NCBI RefSeq assembly: GCF_019443745.1
Contig: NZ_CP050948.1
Location: forward strand, 2,356,001 to 2,420,000
DNA: 64,000 nucleotides
Source: Iamia sp. SCSIO 61187
Lineage (GTDB): Bacteria > Actinomycetota > Acidimicrobiia > Acidimicrobiales > Iamiaceae
Reading direction: 5' to 3'
Part shown: positions 8,466-15,823 of the stretch, piece by piece
Numbering within the stretch: position 1 is the stretch's first letter
Layout: each line of letters opens with the position of its first letter
Position numbers and translations under genes: made by a program
The notes under the pieces: model-generated
Seen by the model: only the letters and a program-made list of their open reading frames with translations
Told to the model about the DNA's origin: nothing
Databases searched by the model: none

Positions 8466-8666
8466 TCATTCGAACACCCCGTCGATGAGGTCGCCAGCCG
8501 CCCGGTGCTGCTCGGAAACGAGGTGCGTGTACGTGTTGAGCGTCACCCCGATGTCGGCGTGGCCGAGGCGCTCCTGCATGATCTTGTCGTCGCCTACAAC
8601 GACCCGGCCGATCGACTGGGCGGTGTGGCGCATCCCTTTCGGGGTGAGCTGGAGTACATCTTCCAT
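8466..8666 (-). pseudogene. Tyrosine recombinase (integrase) C-terminal fragment
   Basis: Only about 66 residues remain. They carry the end of a phage-type integrase catalytic domain: LTPKGMRHTAQSI (second Arg and adjacent His), ERLGHADIGVTLNTYTHL (distal His region and the nucleophile Tyr), and a short acidic tail. A full integrase has about 350-450 residues. The missing part should lie where the tRNA terminator and tRNA gene now stand, so the 5' portion has been deleted. The start codon given is just the first ATG in the surviving frame. This is evidence of past site-specific integration at this tRNA. Confidence 0.85.
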
Positions 8667-8695
8667 ACATCGACCGAATCTGCCCGGGAAACAGA

Positions 8696-8723
8696 AGAGC
8701 CGGTTTCCGAAGAAACCGGCTCT
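8696..8723 (-). terminator. Terminator hairpin of tRNA-Pro
   Basis: AGAGCCGGTTTC and GAAACCGGCTCT form a perfect 12-bp stem with a four-base loop, 18 bases after the tRNA 3' end on the minus strand. The downstream sequence starts TCTGTTT, a short U-rich tail. This is a convincing intrinsic terminator. Confidence 0.8.
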
Positions 8724-8741
8724 GACCTGCGATTTTCCGAG

Positions 8742-8816
8742 TCGGGCTGGGGAGATTCGAACTCCCGACCTCTTGACCCCCAGTCAAGCGCGCTAACCAA
8801 GCTGCGCCACAGCCCG
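8742..8816 (-). tRNA. tRNA-Pro (anticodon GGG)
   Basis: The acceptor stem CGGGCTG (8816-8810) pairs with CAGCCCG (8749-8743), and A8742 complement is the discriminator base. The anticodon arm CTTGA-CTGGGGG-TCAAG gives loop positions 34-36 GGG, which reads CCC codons. The T arm shows the expected TTCGAATC. CCA is not encoded. The gene is intact and borders the integrase remnant on its 3' side, identifying it as the integration target. Confidence 0.95.
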
Positions 8817-8881
8817 TGGAAGGGACCACCATAGGCGGCCCGGGTGGCGGGGGCCGAACCCGTTCGCCGGCCCGGACGGGG

Positions 8882-9109
8882 TCAGAAGATCCAGCGGATC
8901 AGGGCATCGATCCCCTGGAGCAGGCGCCACCCGAGGTACACCACCACGCAGACGACGAGCACGTAGAAGTGCCACGGCGCCCGGCTGCTCTCGGTCTCCT
9001 CGGGCTCGTCGTCGATGCTGGCGATGAAGCGCCCGCACTGCTGGCAGGTCCCGTCGGGCCCGAGGCTGCTCGGGTTGTAGAAGCGGTCGCAACCCTCGCA
9101 CCACGGCAC
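8882..9109 (-). CDS. Small zinc-ribbon membrane protein
   Basis: This 75-residue protein starts at GTG 9109, chosen because a GGGCAGGG purine stretch precedes it and the first Cys pair follows at once. CEGC (residues 4-7) and CQQC (residues 22-25) make a zinc ribbon. An acidic linker (DDEPEETES) leads to one transmembrane helix (WHFYVLVVCVVVYLGWRLL) and a short tail. The function is not known. It lies 43 bases after the HMG-CoA lyase gene on the same strand and could be co-transcribed, but no functional link is evident. Confidence 0.75.
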   Translation of the reverse strand: MPWCEGCDRFYNPSSLGPDGTCQQCGRFIASIDDEPEETESSRAPWHFYVLVVCVVVYLGWRLLQGIDALIRWIF

Positions 9110-9152
9110 GGCGACACCCTGCCCCAGCCCCCGGGGGCCGAGCCATTCGGGG

Positions 9153-10073
9153 TCAGCCGGCGGCCCGGGTGCGGGGTCCGGCGTGGGCCACGCCGCTGGG
9201 CACCGGACGCCCGACGAGGGCCTCGACCCGCAGGGCGACGCCGGCCAGGGCCTCGACGTCGATGCCGGTGGCGACGCCGAGGTCGTCGAGCAGGGCGACG
9301 AGCTCCTCGGTGGCGAGGTTGCCGCCGGCCCCGTGGGCGAAGGGCGACCCGCCCAGCCCGCCGACGGCGGTGTCGAAGCGGGTGAAGCCCAGCCCGAGTG
9401 CGGCGTAGGCGTTGACCAGCGCCGTGCCCCGGGTGTCGTGCAGGTGGAGCCCGACGCCGTCGACCGCGCCGCCGAGGGCGCCGTGGAGCTCGGCCACCCG
9501 GAGCGGGGTGGCCATGCCGGTGGTGTCGGCGTAGGTGACGTGGGTCGCGCCGCCGTCGGCCAGCCGCCGGCCGAGGGCCACGGCGTCGGCCGGGGTGAGG
9601 TCGGCCTCGTAGGGGGAGCCGAACCCACAGGAGACGACGGCGTCGACGGGGACCGCACCGGCGGCGGCGACGACCGAGGCGATGACGGCGACCGACTCCT
9701 CGACCTCCATCCGCACGTTGCGGCGGTTGTAGGTCGGCGAGGCCGAGATGGTGACGGTCAGCTCGTCGACACCGGCCTCCAGCGCCATCTCGGCGCCCCG
9801 GAGGTTGGGCACGAGGGCGGCGTAGGTGACCCCCGGGCGGCGCTCGATGCCCGCCACCACGTCGGCCGCCCCGGCCATGGCCGGCACCGCCTTGGGCGAC
9901 ACGAAGGCGGCGACCTCGACGCGGGTGAGCCCGGCGTCGACCAGGGCGTGCACCAGGGCGATGCGGTCGGCGACGGGGATCGGCTCCTCGGGCTGGAGGC
10001 CGTCGCGGGGCCCGACGTCGCGGATCGACACCCGCGCCGGCAGCTCCGGGAGGGCGGGGCCGAGGCCGGACAT
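9153..10073 (-). CDS. Hydroxymethylglutaryl-CoA lyase family protein
   Basis: This 306-residue TIM-barrel lyase would split HMG-CoA to acetoacetate and acetyl-CoA at the end of leucine degradation. It has the catalytic RDVGPRDGLQPE (residues 18-29), the metal ligands HLHD (210-213) and the flexible loop GGLGGSPFAHGAGGN (238-252). In characterised lyases that loop has Cys where this protein has Ser243. The start ATG overlaps the TGA of the carboxylase gene by one base, so the two are coupled. Together they suggest branched-chain acyl-CoA catabolism. A related aldolase-type activity is possible because of the Ser. Confidence 0.85.
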   Translation of the reverse strand: MSGLGPALPELPARVSIRDVGPRDGLQPEEPIPVADRIALVHALVDAGLTRVEVAAFVSPKAVPAMAGAADVVAGIERRPGVTYAALVPNLRGAEMALEAGVDELTVTISASPTYNRRNVRMEVEESVAVIASVVAAAGAVPVDAVVSCGFGSPYEADLTPADAVALGRRLADGGATHVTYADTTGMATPLRVAELHGALGGAVDGVGLHLHDTRGTALVNAYAALGLGFTRFDTAVGGLGGSPFAHGAGGNLATEELVALLDDLGVATGIDVEALAGVALRVEALVGRPVPSGVAHAGPRTRAAG

Positions 10074-11632
10074 CAGACCGGGGGGACGCCGTGGCGGCGG
10101 TCGGAGAAGTGCCGGTCCTTGCGCTCGGCCCGCTCCAGCCGGCGGACGAGCTCGTCGCGCAGGGCCTCGGGCTCGACGACGGCGTCCACGACCATCTCGG
10201 AGGCGAGCCGGACGATGTCCACGTCGGTCTCGTAGATGGCGCGCTGCTCGGCCACGAACGCCTCCCGTTCCACGGGGTCCTCGATGGCGGCGATCTTGTT
10301 GGCGAAGACGGCGTTGACGGCCGCCTCCGGCCCCATCACCGCGATCTTGGCCGTGGGCAGGGCGAGGGTGGCCTCGGGGTCGAAGGCCGGCCCCGACATG
10401 GCGTAGAGACCGGCGCCGTAGGCCTTGCGCAGGACCACGCACACCTTGGCGACGGTGGCCTCGGAGATGGCGGTGACCATCTTGGCGCCGTGGCGGATGA
10501 TGCCCTGGGCCTCGACCTGGGTGCCGATCATGAAGCCGGGCACGTCGGTGAGGAACACCAGCGGGATGTTGAAGGCGTCGCAGCACCAGACGAACCGGGC
10601 CGCCTTGTCGGCCGAGTCGACGAACAGCACGCCGCCCTTGACCGCCGGGTTGTTGGCCACGATGCCGACCGGGCGCCCGTCGAGCAGGCCCAGCCCGACG
10701 ACGAGCTCGGGGGCGAACAGCGGCTTGAGCTCGAAGAAGCTCTCGGCGTCGACGATCCCGTCGATCACGGCGTGGACGTCGTAGCCGGCCCGCTCGTCGT
10801 CGGGCACCACCCCGGTCACCAACGGCGCCGACGGGGGCGCCGGGGCGAAGTGGGGCGGCTCGTCCTTCCACGACGAGGGGAAGTAGGTGAACCAGGCCTT
10901 GGCCTGCTCGATGGCGTCCTCGTCGTCGTGGGCCAGGTTGTCGCCGCACCCCGACACGGTGGCGTGCATCCGGGCCCCGCCGGTCTCCTCGAGCGTCGCC
11001 GTCTCCCCGATGACCATCTCGGCCATCCGGGGCGAGCCCAGGTACATCGAGGCGTTGCCCTCGACCATGATCACGATGTCGCAGAAGCTGGGGATGTAGG
11101 CGCCGCCGGCGGCGCTGGGGCCGAACAGGCAGCAGATCTGCGGGACCCGCCCCGACAGCTTGATCTGGTTGTAGAAGATGCGCCCCGCGCCCCGCCGACC
11201 CGGGAACAGCTGCACCTGGTCGGTGATGCGGGCGCCGGCCGAGTCGATCAGCCAGAAGATCGGGAGGTCCTGGCGCAGGGCCAGCTCGGTGGTGCGGATC
11301 ATCTTCTCGACGGTCCGGGCGCCCCAGGAGCCCGCCTTCACCGTCGGGTCGTTGGCGACCACGCACACCGGCCGACCGTCGATGCGGCCGGTGCCGGTGA
11401 CGACGCCGTCGGCCGGCAGGTCGGCGGCCGAGGTGTTGGCCAGCAGGGCGTCCTCGACGAACGACCCCGGGTCGAGCAGGAGGTCGAGCCGGTCGCGCAC
11501 GAACAGCTTCCCCTGCTGCTCGAGCTTGGCGCCGCCCTTGGCCAGGTTGCCGGCCAGGGCCCGCTCGGCGGCCGCGGCGACGCGGTCTGCCGCGCTGGGC
11601 TCGTCATCGCCGGCGAGGTCGCTCTGCTCCAC
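10073..11632 (-). CDS. Acyl-CoA carboxylase carboxyltransferase (beta) subunit
   Basis: The 519 residues form two crotonase-like halves. Motifs include GSWGARTVEKMIRTTELA, the oxyanion-hole region GPSAAGGAYIPSFCD, NNPAVKGGVLFVDSADKAAR and FLTDVPGFMIGTQVE. The family transfers carboxyl from biotin to acetyl-, propionyl- or methylcrotonyl-CoA. The C-terminal HMG-CoA lyase partner favours methylcrotonoyl-CoA carboxylase in leucine breakdown, but the biotin carboxylase subunit is not in the window and substrate choice cannot be read from sequence. The GTG start at 11632 has TAGTCT as -10 six bases away and no ribosome-binding site. Confidence 0.88.
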   Translation of the reverse strand: MEQSDLAGDDEPSAADRVAAAAERALAGNLAKGGAKLEQQGKLFVRDRLDLLLDPGSFVEDALLANTSAADLPADGVVTGTGRIDGRPVCVVANDPTVKAGSWGARTVEKMIRTTELALRQDLPIFWLIDSAGARITDQVQLFPGRRGAGRIFYNQIKLSGRVPQICCLFGPSAAGGAYIPSFCDIVIMVEGNASMYLGSPRMAEMVIGETATLEETGGARMHATVSGCGDNLAHDDEDAIEQAKAWFTYFPSSWKDEPPHFAPAPPSAPLVTGVVPDDERAGYDVHAVIDGIVDAESFFELKPLFAPELVVGLGLLDGRPVGIVANNPAVKGGVLFVDSADKAARFVWCCDAFNIPLVFLTDVPGFMIGTQVEAQGIIRHGAKMVTAISEATVAKVCVVLRKAYGAGLYAMSGPAFDPEATLALPTAKIAVMGPEAAVNAVFANKIAAIEDPVEREAFVAEQRAIYETDVDIVRLASEMVVDAVVEPEALRDELVRRLERAERKDRHFSDRRHGVPPV

Positions 11633-11638
11633 GACCCG

Positions 11639-11674
11639 AGACTACCGAGAGGTCTGGAGCCACCTCGGTATACT
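11639..11674. promoter_or_regulatory. Divergent leaderless promoters for carboxylase and MazEF-like module
   Basis: Leftward, TAGTCT (complement of 11639-11644) is six bases from the GTG at 11632. Rightward, TATACT (11669-11674) is six bases from the ATG at 11681. Only 48 bases separate the two genes, so both transcripts would begin at the start codon and the two polymerases would compete for overlapping -35 regions. Confidence 0.6.
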
Positions 11675-11680
11675 GCGGGT

Positions 11681-11923
11681 ATGGCGACGACCATCAAGCT
11701 CAGCGTCGAGACGCGGGATCGGATCAAGGCCATGGGCGGCGAGACCTACGAGGACACGATCATTGAGGCCCTCGACGCCCTCGACAAGCAGCGGTTCTGG
11801 GCCGAGGCCGACGCCTACGCCGCGTGGCTCCGCAGCCTCCCTGCCGAGGAGCAGGCGCGCATCCAGGAGGCCGAGCGGCAAGAGTCGGCGGCTCTCGACC
11901 GGGCGTTCGACGGCCTCGGCTGA
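11681..11923 (+). CDS. Antitoxin of a MazEF-like module
   Basis: This 80-residue protein begins with a ribbon-helix-helix-like strand and helix (TTIKLSVETRDRIKAMGGE, then YEDTIIEALDAL). It continues with a charged helical tail (FWAEADAYAAWLRSLPAEEQ, IQEAERQESAALDRAF) of the sort that wraps a MazF toxin. The toxin ATG overlaps its TGA by one base. By analogy with the family it should repress its own promoter, TATACT directly upstream. Confidence 0.85.
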   Translation: MATTIKLSVETRDRIKAMGGETYEDTIIEALDALDKQRFWAEADAYAAWLRSLPAEEQARIQEAERQESAALDRAFDGLG

Positions 11924-12213
11924 TGGACACCGGCGACGTCTACTGCGCTGATCTGGGCGAGGAGACCCGTCGTCACGTGCTCGTGCTCTCGGGAGCCCAG
12001 TTCCACCGCCGGTCGTCCCGGGTGCTCGTCGCCCCGGAGTTCCGAGGAGCGGACGTCGAGGAGCTCCTGCCGTGGCGCATCCGGGTGGGCGAACTCGTCT
12101 TCGCCGTCGACCACATCCGCACCGTCGAGGCCGATCTCCTGCTGGACGAGCGTGGCGCAGCCCCGTTCCAGGCCGTCGCGCGGGCGCGGCGGGCGTTGCT
12201 CGCCATCACCTGA
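11923..12213 (+). CDS. mazF: MazF/PemK-family toxin
   Basis: This 96-residue protein begins MDTGDVYCADLGEETRRHVL, the start of the MazF/PemK SH3-like barrel, followed by VLSGAQFHRRSSRVLVAPEF and an ending helix (FQAVARARRALLAIT). Family members are sequence-specific mRNA interferases. The usual early Gly-Asp and Arg-His substrate-loop features are present, but the first strand is slightly diverged (CADLGEETRRH in place of the more usual VDLGP..GSEQ). Translational coupling to the antitoxin is clear. It ends ten bases before the convergent phosphatase gene. Confidence 0.85.
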   Translation: MDTGDVYCADLGEETRRHVLVLSGAQFHRRSSRVLVAPEFRGADVEELLPWRIRVGELVFAVDHIRTVEADLLLDERGAAPFQAVARARRALLAIT

Positions 12214-12222
12214 CGGCGGCCC

Positions 12223-13302
12223 CTACAGGCGACGGAGGGCGAGGATGGCGACGTCGTCGTCGAGGGGTCGGGTGGCGAAGTCCTTGGCCGCCTCCAGGAG
12301 GGTCTTGCAGAGGACGTCGGGGGCGATGCCGGGGTCGCGCCGGAGCAGGTTGCCGATCCGCTCCTCGCCGTACTGGTCGTCGCCGGCGCGGGCCTCGGCC
12401 AGGCCGTCGGTGTAGAGCAGCAGCAGGTCGCCCCGGTCGAGGGGGAGCTCGCGGCTGAGGAACGTGCCGTGGGGGTCGAGCATCAGCAGGGGCCCGGTGT
12501 GGCGGAGGGGGCGGACCTCGCGGTCGTGCCACAGCCACGCCGTGGGGTGGCCGGCCGAGGCCCACCGGAGGGTGCCGGCCTCGGTGTCGAACACGACGAC
12601 GCACAGGGAGATGAACTCCTCCAGCCGCTCCAGGGCCGACATGCGGTCGTTGAGCTCCTCGAGCGCCTGGCCCGGGTCGCGGTACTGGCGCAGGAACACC
12701 CGGAGCAGGTACTTGGCCTGCAGGGCGGTGATCGACGGTTCGATCCCGTGCCCGGTGACGTCGCCGATGACGGCGGCCACCCGCCCCCGACCGAGGTCGT
12801 ACACGTCGAAGAAGTCACCGGCCATGAGCCCGGTGCCGGCCTTGTACACCCGCCCGATCTCGAAGCCCGGCAGGGTCGGCAGCACGTCGGGGGCGAGGCG
12901 TGCCGCCCAGCGCTGGGGCGCCAGCTGGTCCTGGTCGAGGACCTCCTCGGCCCGGCGCTCGATGTCGTAGCGGTCGTCGGCCAGGCGGGACTCGCGCACG
13001 AAGTCCCGGGCCGACAGGACTGACACGACGACGGGCACGAGGATGAGCCCGAACATCAGCTCCACCCCGGCCGACCGGGACAGGGCGAGGGCGGCGCAGG
13101 AGAACGACAGGACCGCGTAGAGCGTGGTGGTGTGGACGTCCTTGCGGTAGGCGGAGCGGGCCAGCACCGAGGCGTCGGCCGCGCTCCCCCGCTCCAGGGC
13201 GACCCGCCGGTGGACCCGGCCGAGGCGGCGGGCCGAGCGGGCCCACACGAGCGCGGCGATCCCGCACGCGACGGCGGTGATGGCGAGGATGACGGTGGCC
13301 AT
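12223..13302 (-). CDS. Membrane-anchored SpoIIE/RsbU-type protein phosphatase
   Basis: The protein has 359 residues. Residues 1-23 and two further hydrophobic stretches (about 58-76 and 80-98) are membrane helices. Residues about 120-359 form a PP2C SpoIIE catalytic domain, with AGDFFDVYDL (161-170), GDVTGHGIEPS (180-190), LYTDGLAEA (about 305-313) and a C-terminal LDDDVAILALR carrying the metal-binding aspartates. Such enzymes dephosphorylate anti-anti-sigma factors in partner-switching stress pathways. No kinase, STAS protein or sigma factor is adjacent, so its partners lie elsewhere. TACGAT about 46 bases before the start may be its -10. Confidence 0.9.
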   Translation of the reverse strand: MATVILAITAVACGIAALVWARSARRLGRVHRRVALERGSAADASVLARSAYRKDVHTTTLYAVLSFSCAALALSRSAGVELMFGLILVPVVVSVLSARDFVRESRLADDRYDIERRAEEVLDQDQLAPQRWAARLAPDVLPTLPGFEIGRVYKAGTGLMAGDFFDVYDLGRGRVAAVIGDVTGHGIEPSITALQAKYLLRVFLRQYRDPGQALEELNDRMSALERLEEFISLCVVVFDTEAGTLRWASAGHPTAWLWHDREVRPLRHTGPLLMLDPHGTFLSRELPLDRGDLLLLYTDGLAEARAGDDQYGEERIGNLLRRDPGIAPDVLCKTLLEAAKDFATRPLDDDVAILALRRL

Positions 13303-13394
13303 GGGTCAGGTCCCGGGACGGCAGCGGCCGCCATCCGGTCGCGGGATCGTACCGGGTGCACATGACGGCCACCGGTCGATCGGGTGTCGATGCG

Positions 13395-14759
13395 TCAGAG
13401 CAGGACGTGGGGGTTCATGACCCCGTCAGGGTCGAGCGCCGCCTTGACCGCGGCCATGGCGGCCACCGCGTCGCTCCCCCGCTGGCGGGCCAGCCAGGCC
13501 CGCTTGGCCGTCCCCACCCCGTGCTCGGCGCTGATGCTCCCGCCCCGGTCGAGCACCAGGGCGAGCACGGCGTCGTCGACGGCGTGGTCGTCGGGGTCGA
13601 CCCCGGACACGTTGACGTGGAGGTTGCCGTCGCCCAGGTGCCCGAACAGCCAGGTGCGCGCCGCCGGGGCGACCTCCGCGACCCGGGCCGGCACCTCCTC
13701 GGCGAAGGCGGCCAGCGCGGGAGCGGGGAGGGAGACGTCGAGCTTGTGGTGGGGGCCGAGGGTGGCGATGGCCTCGGTCAGCGACTCCCGGTGGCGCCAC
13801 AGGGCGGCCCGCCGGGGGCCGTCGGTGGCGACCACGGCGTCGACGACGCCGTCGAGGCCCGCCACCGCCGCGGCCAGCTCGTCGACGGGGTCGTCGTGGC
13901 CCGCCGCCTCGACCAGGACCGTCACCGGCGGCGGCGGGGCCAGGGCCGGCGCCACCCCCAGGTGGCCGGCCACGAGGTCGGCCTCGGCGGCCCGGTAGGC
14001 TTCGGCCGCCTCCAGGCCCGGGAGGCCCCGGCGCAGCGCCCCCACGGCGACGACGGCGTCGGCCATCGAGGCGAAGGCGAGGGCCGCCAGGGCCCGCTCG
14101 GGAAGGTGGGGCACCAGCCGGAGCCTCGCGGCGGTGACCAGGCCGAGGGTGCCCTCGCTCCCGCAGAGCAGGCCGGACAGGTCGTACCCGGTGGCGTCCT
14201 TCTCCAGGCGCCCGAGGTCGTCGAGCGGTGCGCCGCTGCCCCACACCGCCTGGACGCCGAGGACCTGGGCGCGGGTCGGGCCGTGGCGGACGACGTGCAA
14301 CCCCCCGCCGTTGGTGGCGATCGACCCGCCGACGGTGGCCGAGTCCCGCGCCGCCCAGTCGACCCCGTAGGCCCACCCCGCGGCCCGGGCCGCGGCGTGG
14401 ACGGCGGCGATGGTGGTGCCCGCCCCCGCCGTCAGCAGGCCGGCGTCGGGGTCCACGGCCGTGACGCCGGCCAGGCGGGCGGTCGACACCACCACCTCCC
14501 CCGCCAGGGGCACGGACCCGCCCACCAGGCCGGTGTTGCCGCCCTGGGGCACGAGGGCCAGGCCCTCCTCCCGGGCCACGGCGACGATCGCCGCCACCTC
14601 CCCGATCGACCCGGGTCGGACGACGGCGGGCGTGGCGCCCCGGAACCGGCCGGTCCAGTCGACGGCGTGACCGGCCGTGACGGCGGGATCGGTGAGGAGG
14701 TGCTCGGGTCCGACGACGGCGGCCAGGGCCCGCGCCGCCGATGGCGCCAGCGGCCTCAC
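13395..14759 (-). CDS. FAD-linked oxidase (GlcD/D-lactate dehydrogenase type)
   Basis: This 454-residue flavoprotein has a PCMH FAD-binding half, with PQGGNTGLVGGSVP and DSATVGGSIATNGGGLHV, and a C-terminal FAD-oxidase domain with WLFGHLGDGNLHVNV and GSISAEHGVGTAKR. The family oxidises D-2-hydroxyacids such as D-2-hydroxyglutarate, D-lactate or glycolate and passes electrons to a flavoprotein or cytochrome. The GTG start is supported only by the length of the family N terminus. The gene follows the enoyl-CoA hydratase gene on the same strand with a 31-base gap, so they may share a transcript. The exact substrate cannot be read from sequence. Confidence 0.85.
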   Translation of the reverse strand: MRPLAPSAARALAAVVGPEHLLTDPAVTAGHAVDWTGRFRGATPAVVRPGSIGEVAAIVAVAREEGLALVPQGGNTGLVGGSVPLAGEVVVSTARLAGVTAVDPDAGLLTAGAGTTIAAVHAAARAAGWAYGVDWAARDSATVGGSIATNGGGLHVVRHGPTRAQVLGVQAVWGSGAPLDDLGRLEKDATGYDLSGLLCGSEGTLGLVTAARLRLVPHLPERALAALAFASMADAVVAVGALRRGLPGLEAAEAYRAAEADLVAGHLGVAPALAPPPPVTVLVEAAGHDDPVDELAAAVAGLDGVVDAVVATDGPRRAALWRHRESLTEAIATLGPHHKLDVSLPAPALAAFAEEVPARVAEVAPAARTWLFGHLGDGNLHVNVSGVDPDDHAVDDAVLALVLDRGGSISAEHGVGTAKRAWLARQRGSDAVAAMAAVKAALDPDGVMNPHVLL

Positions 14760-14790
14760 GGGCTGGCCTGGGCTCGCTCGCGGCGCTCGT

Positions 14791-15684
14791 TCACCGTGGG
14801 TCGGTGAACCTCGGCGGCCGGCCCTCCATCTCGGCCATGACCGCCTCGACCTGGTTGGGGCTGCCCATCAGGGCTTCCATCCGGCGCGACTCGTCGACGA
14901 GCGAGTCCTCCAGCGGGCGGGTGCCGGCCAGGTTGAGGAGGACCTTGGCCCCCTGCACGGCCTCGGGGTTGCGCCCGGCGATCTCGGCCGCGAGGGCGCG
15001 GGCGGCGGCGACCGGGTCGTCGACGACGTGGGTCACGAGCCCGAGGGCGTGGGCCTCGTCGCCGCTGATGCGTCGGGCGGTGAAGACCAGCTCCTTGGCC
15101 ACGTCGAGCCCGCACAGCCGGACGAGGGCCTGGGGCCCGGTCATGTCGGGCAGCAGCCCCCACCGCACCTCCATGACCGACAAGGTGGCGTCGGGGGTGC
15201 TGAAGCGGATGTCGGCGCCGAGGGCGACCTGCAGCCCGCCGCCCAGGACGTGGCCGTGCAGGGCGGCGACCACGGGCTGCGGGAGCGACTGCCAGACGTT
15301 GGCCGCCTCCTGCGGGAGGTTCGACGGCCGGCCCGGCATCCGGTCGACGATCGACGAGCCGACGACGTCGGACGCGCCCCCGCCACCGTCGCTGCCGCCG
15401 CCCTCGCCGGACGCAGCCATGGCCGAGAAGGCCCCGAGGTCGAGCCCGGCGCAGAACGACCGGCCCTCACCCCGCAGCACCACGGCCCGCACCGACCGGT
15501 CGGCGGCCACCTGGTCCCCGGCGGCGACCAGCGAGGAGAACATGCGCCCGTCGAGGGCGTTCATCTTGTCGGGCCGGGACAGGACGACCTCGGCCACCCC
15601 GTCGGTGACGGTCACGGTGACCCGGTCCGGGTCGGGGCCCCGGGCGGCGGTGGACGAGGGCGACGAGGACGGGCTGGCGCTCAC
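14791..15684 (-). CDS. Enoyl-CoA hydratase/isomerase (crotonase) family protein
   Basis: The 297-residue crotonase shows VVLSRPDKMNALDGRMF, the CoA-binding GEGRSFCAGLDLGAF, the oxyanion GHVLGGGLQVALGADIRF and the active-site helix region EVRWGLLPDMTG. The acidic catalytic residue pair of classical hydratases is not obvious, because the position after LPDMTG is Pro/Gln. It may therefore be an isomerase or other crotonase. A Gly/Ser-rich loop (GEGGGSDGGGG) is inserted near residue 110. The start is GTG 15684, with -10 TACCCT (15697-15692) seven bases away; GTG 15687 is the alternative. It is divergent from the lytic transglycosylase gene. Confidence 0.85.
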   Translation of the reverse strand: MSASPSSSPSSTAARGPDPDRVTVTVTDGVAEVVLSRPDKMNALDGRMFSSLVAAGDQVAADRSVRAVVLRGEGRSFCAGLDLGAFSAMAASGEGGGSDGGGGASDVVGSSIVDRMPGRPSNLPQEAANVWQSLPQPVVAALHGHVLGGGLQVALGADIRFSTPDATLSVMEVRWGLLPDMTGPQALVRLCGLDVAKELVFTARRISGDEAHALGLVTHVVDDPVAAARALAAEIAGRNPEAVQGAKVLLNLAGTRPLEDSLVDESRRMEALMGSPNQVEAVMAEMEGRPPRFTDPR

Positions 15685-15823
15685 CACCGGAAGGGTAGGC
15701 GGCACCGCGCCGCCCACCGCCGAGCAGGAGCGGAGGGCCTGTCGTCGTAGGTGTGGGGGGCCGTCCGGTCGTGCTCGTCCACCCTCAAGACCAGGGGCGT
15801 CGCGGCCGACAGGACCTGAGTCG

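Larger units (their letters stand above)
3278..8742 (-). mobile_element. Remnant of an integrated mobilizable element at tRNA-Pro
   Basis: The block runs from an integrase C-terminal fragment beside the 3' end of tRNA-Pro through hicAB, a broken gene, an excisionase-like gene, a small helix-turn-helix gene and a MobF relaxase, all on the minus strand. Integrase next to the tRNA 3' end, with the element extending away from it, is the normal layout of tRNA-targeting integrative elements. No replication gene, type IV secretion gene or FtsK-like TraB is present, so at most it could be mobilized in trans. The integrase is truncated, so it should no longer excise by itself. I found no repeat of the tRNA 3' end at the far side. 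The left limit is uncertain and may lie before 3278 or outside the window. Confidence 0.6.
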
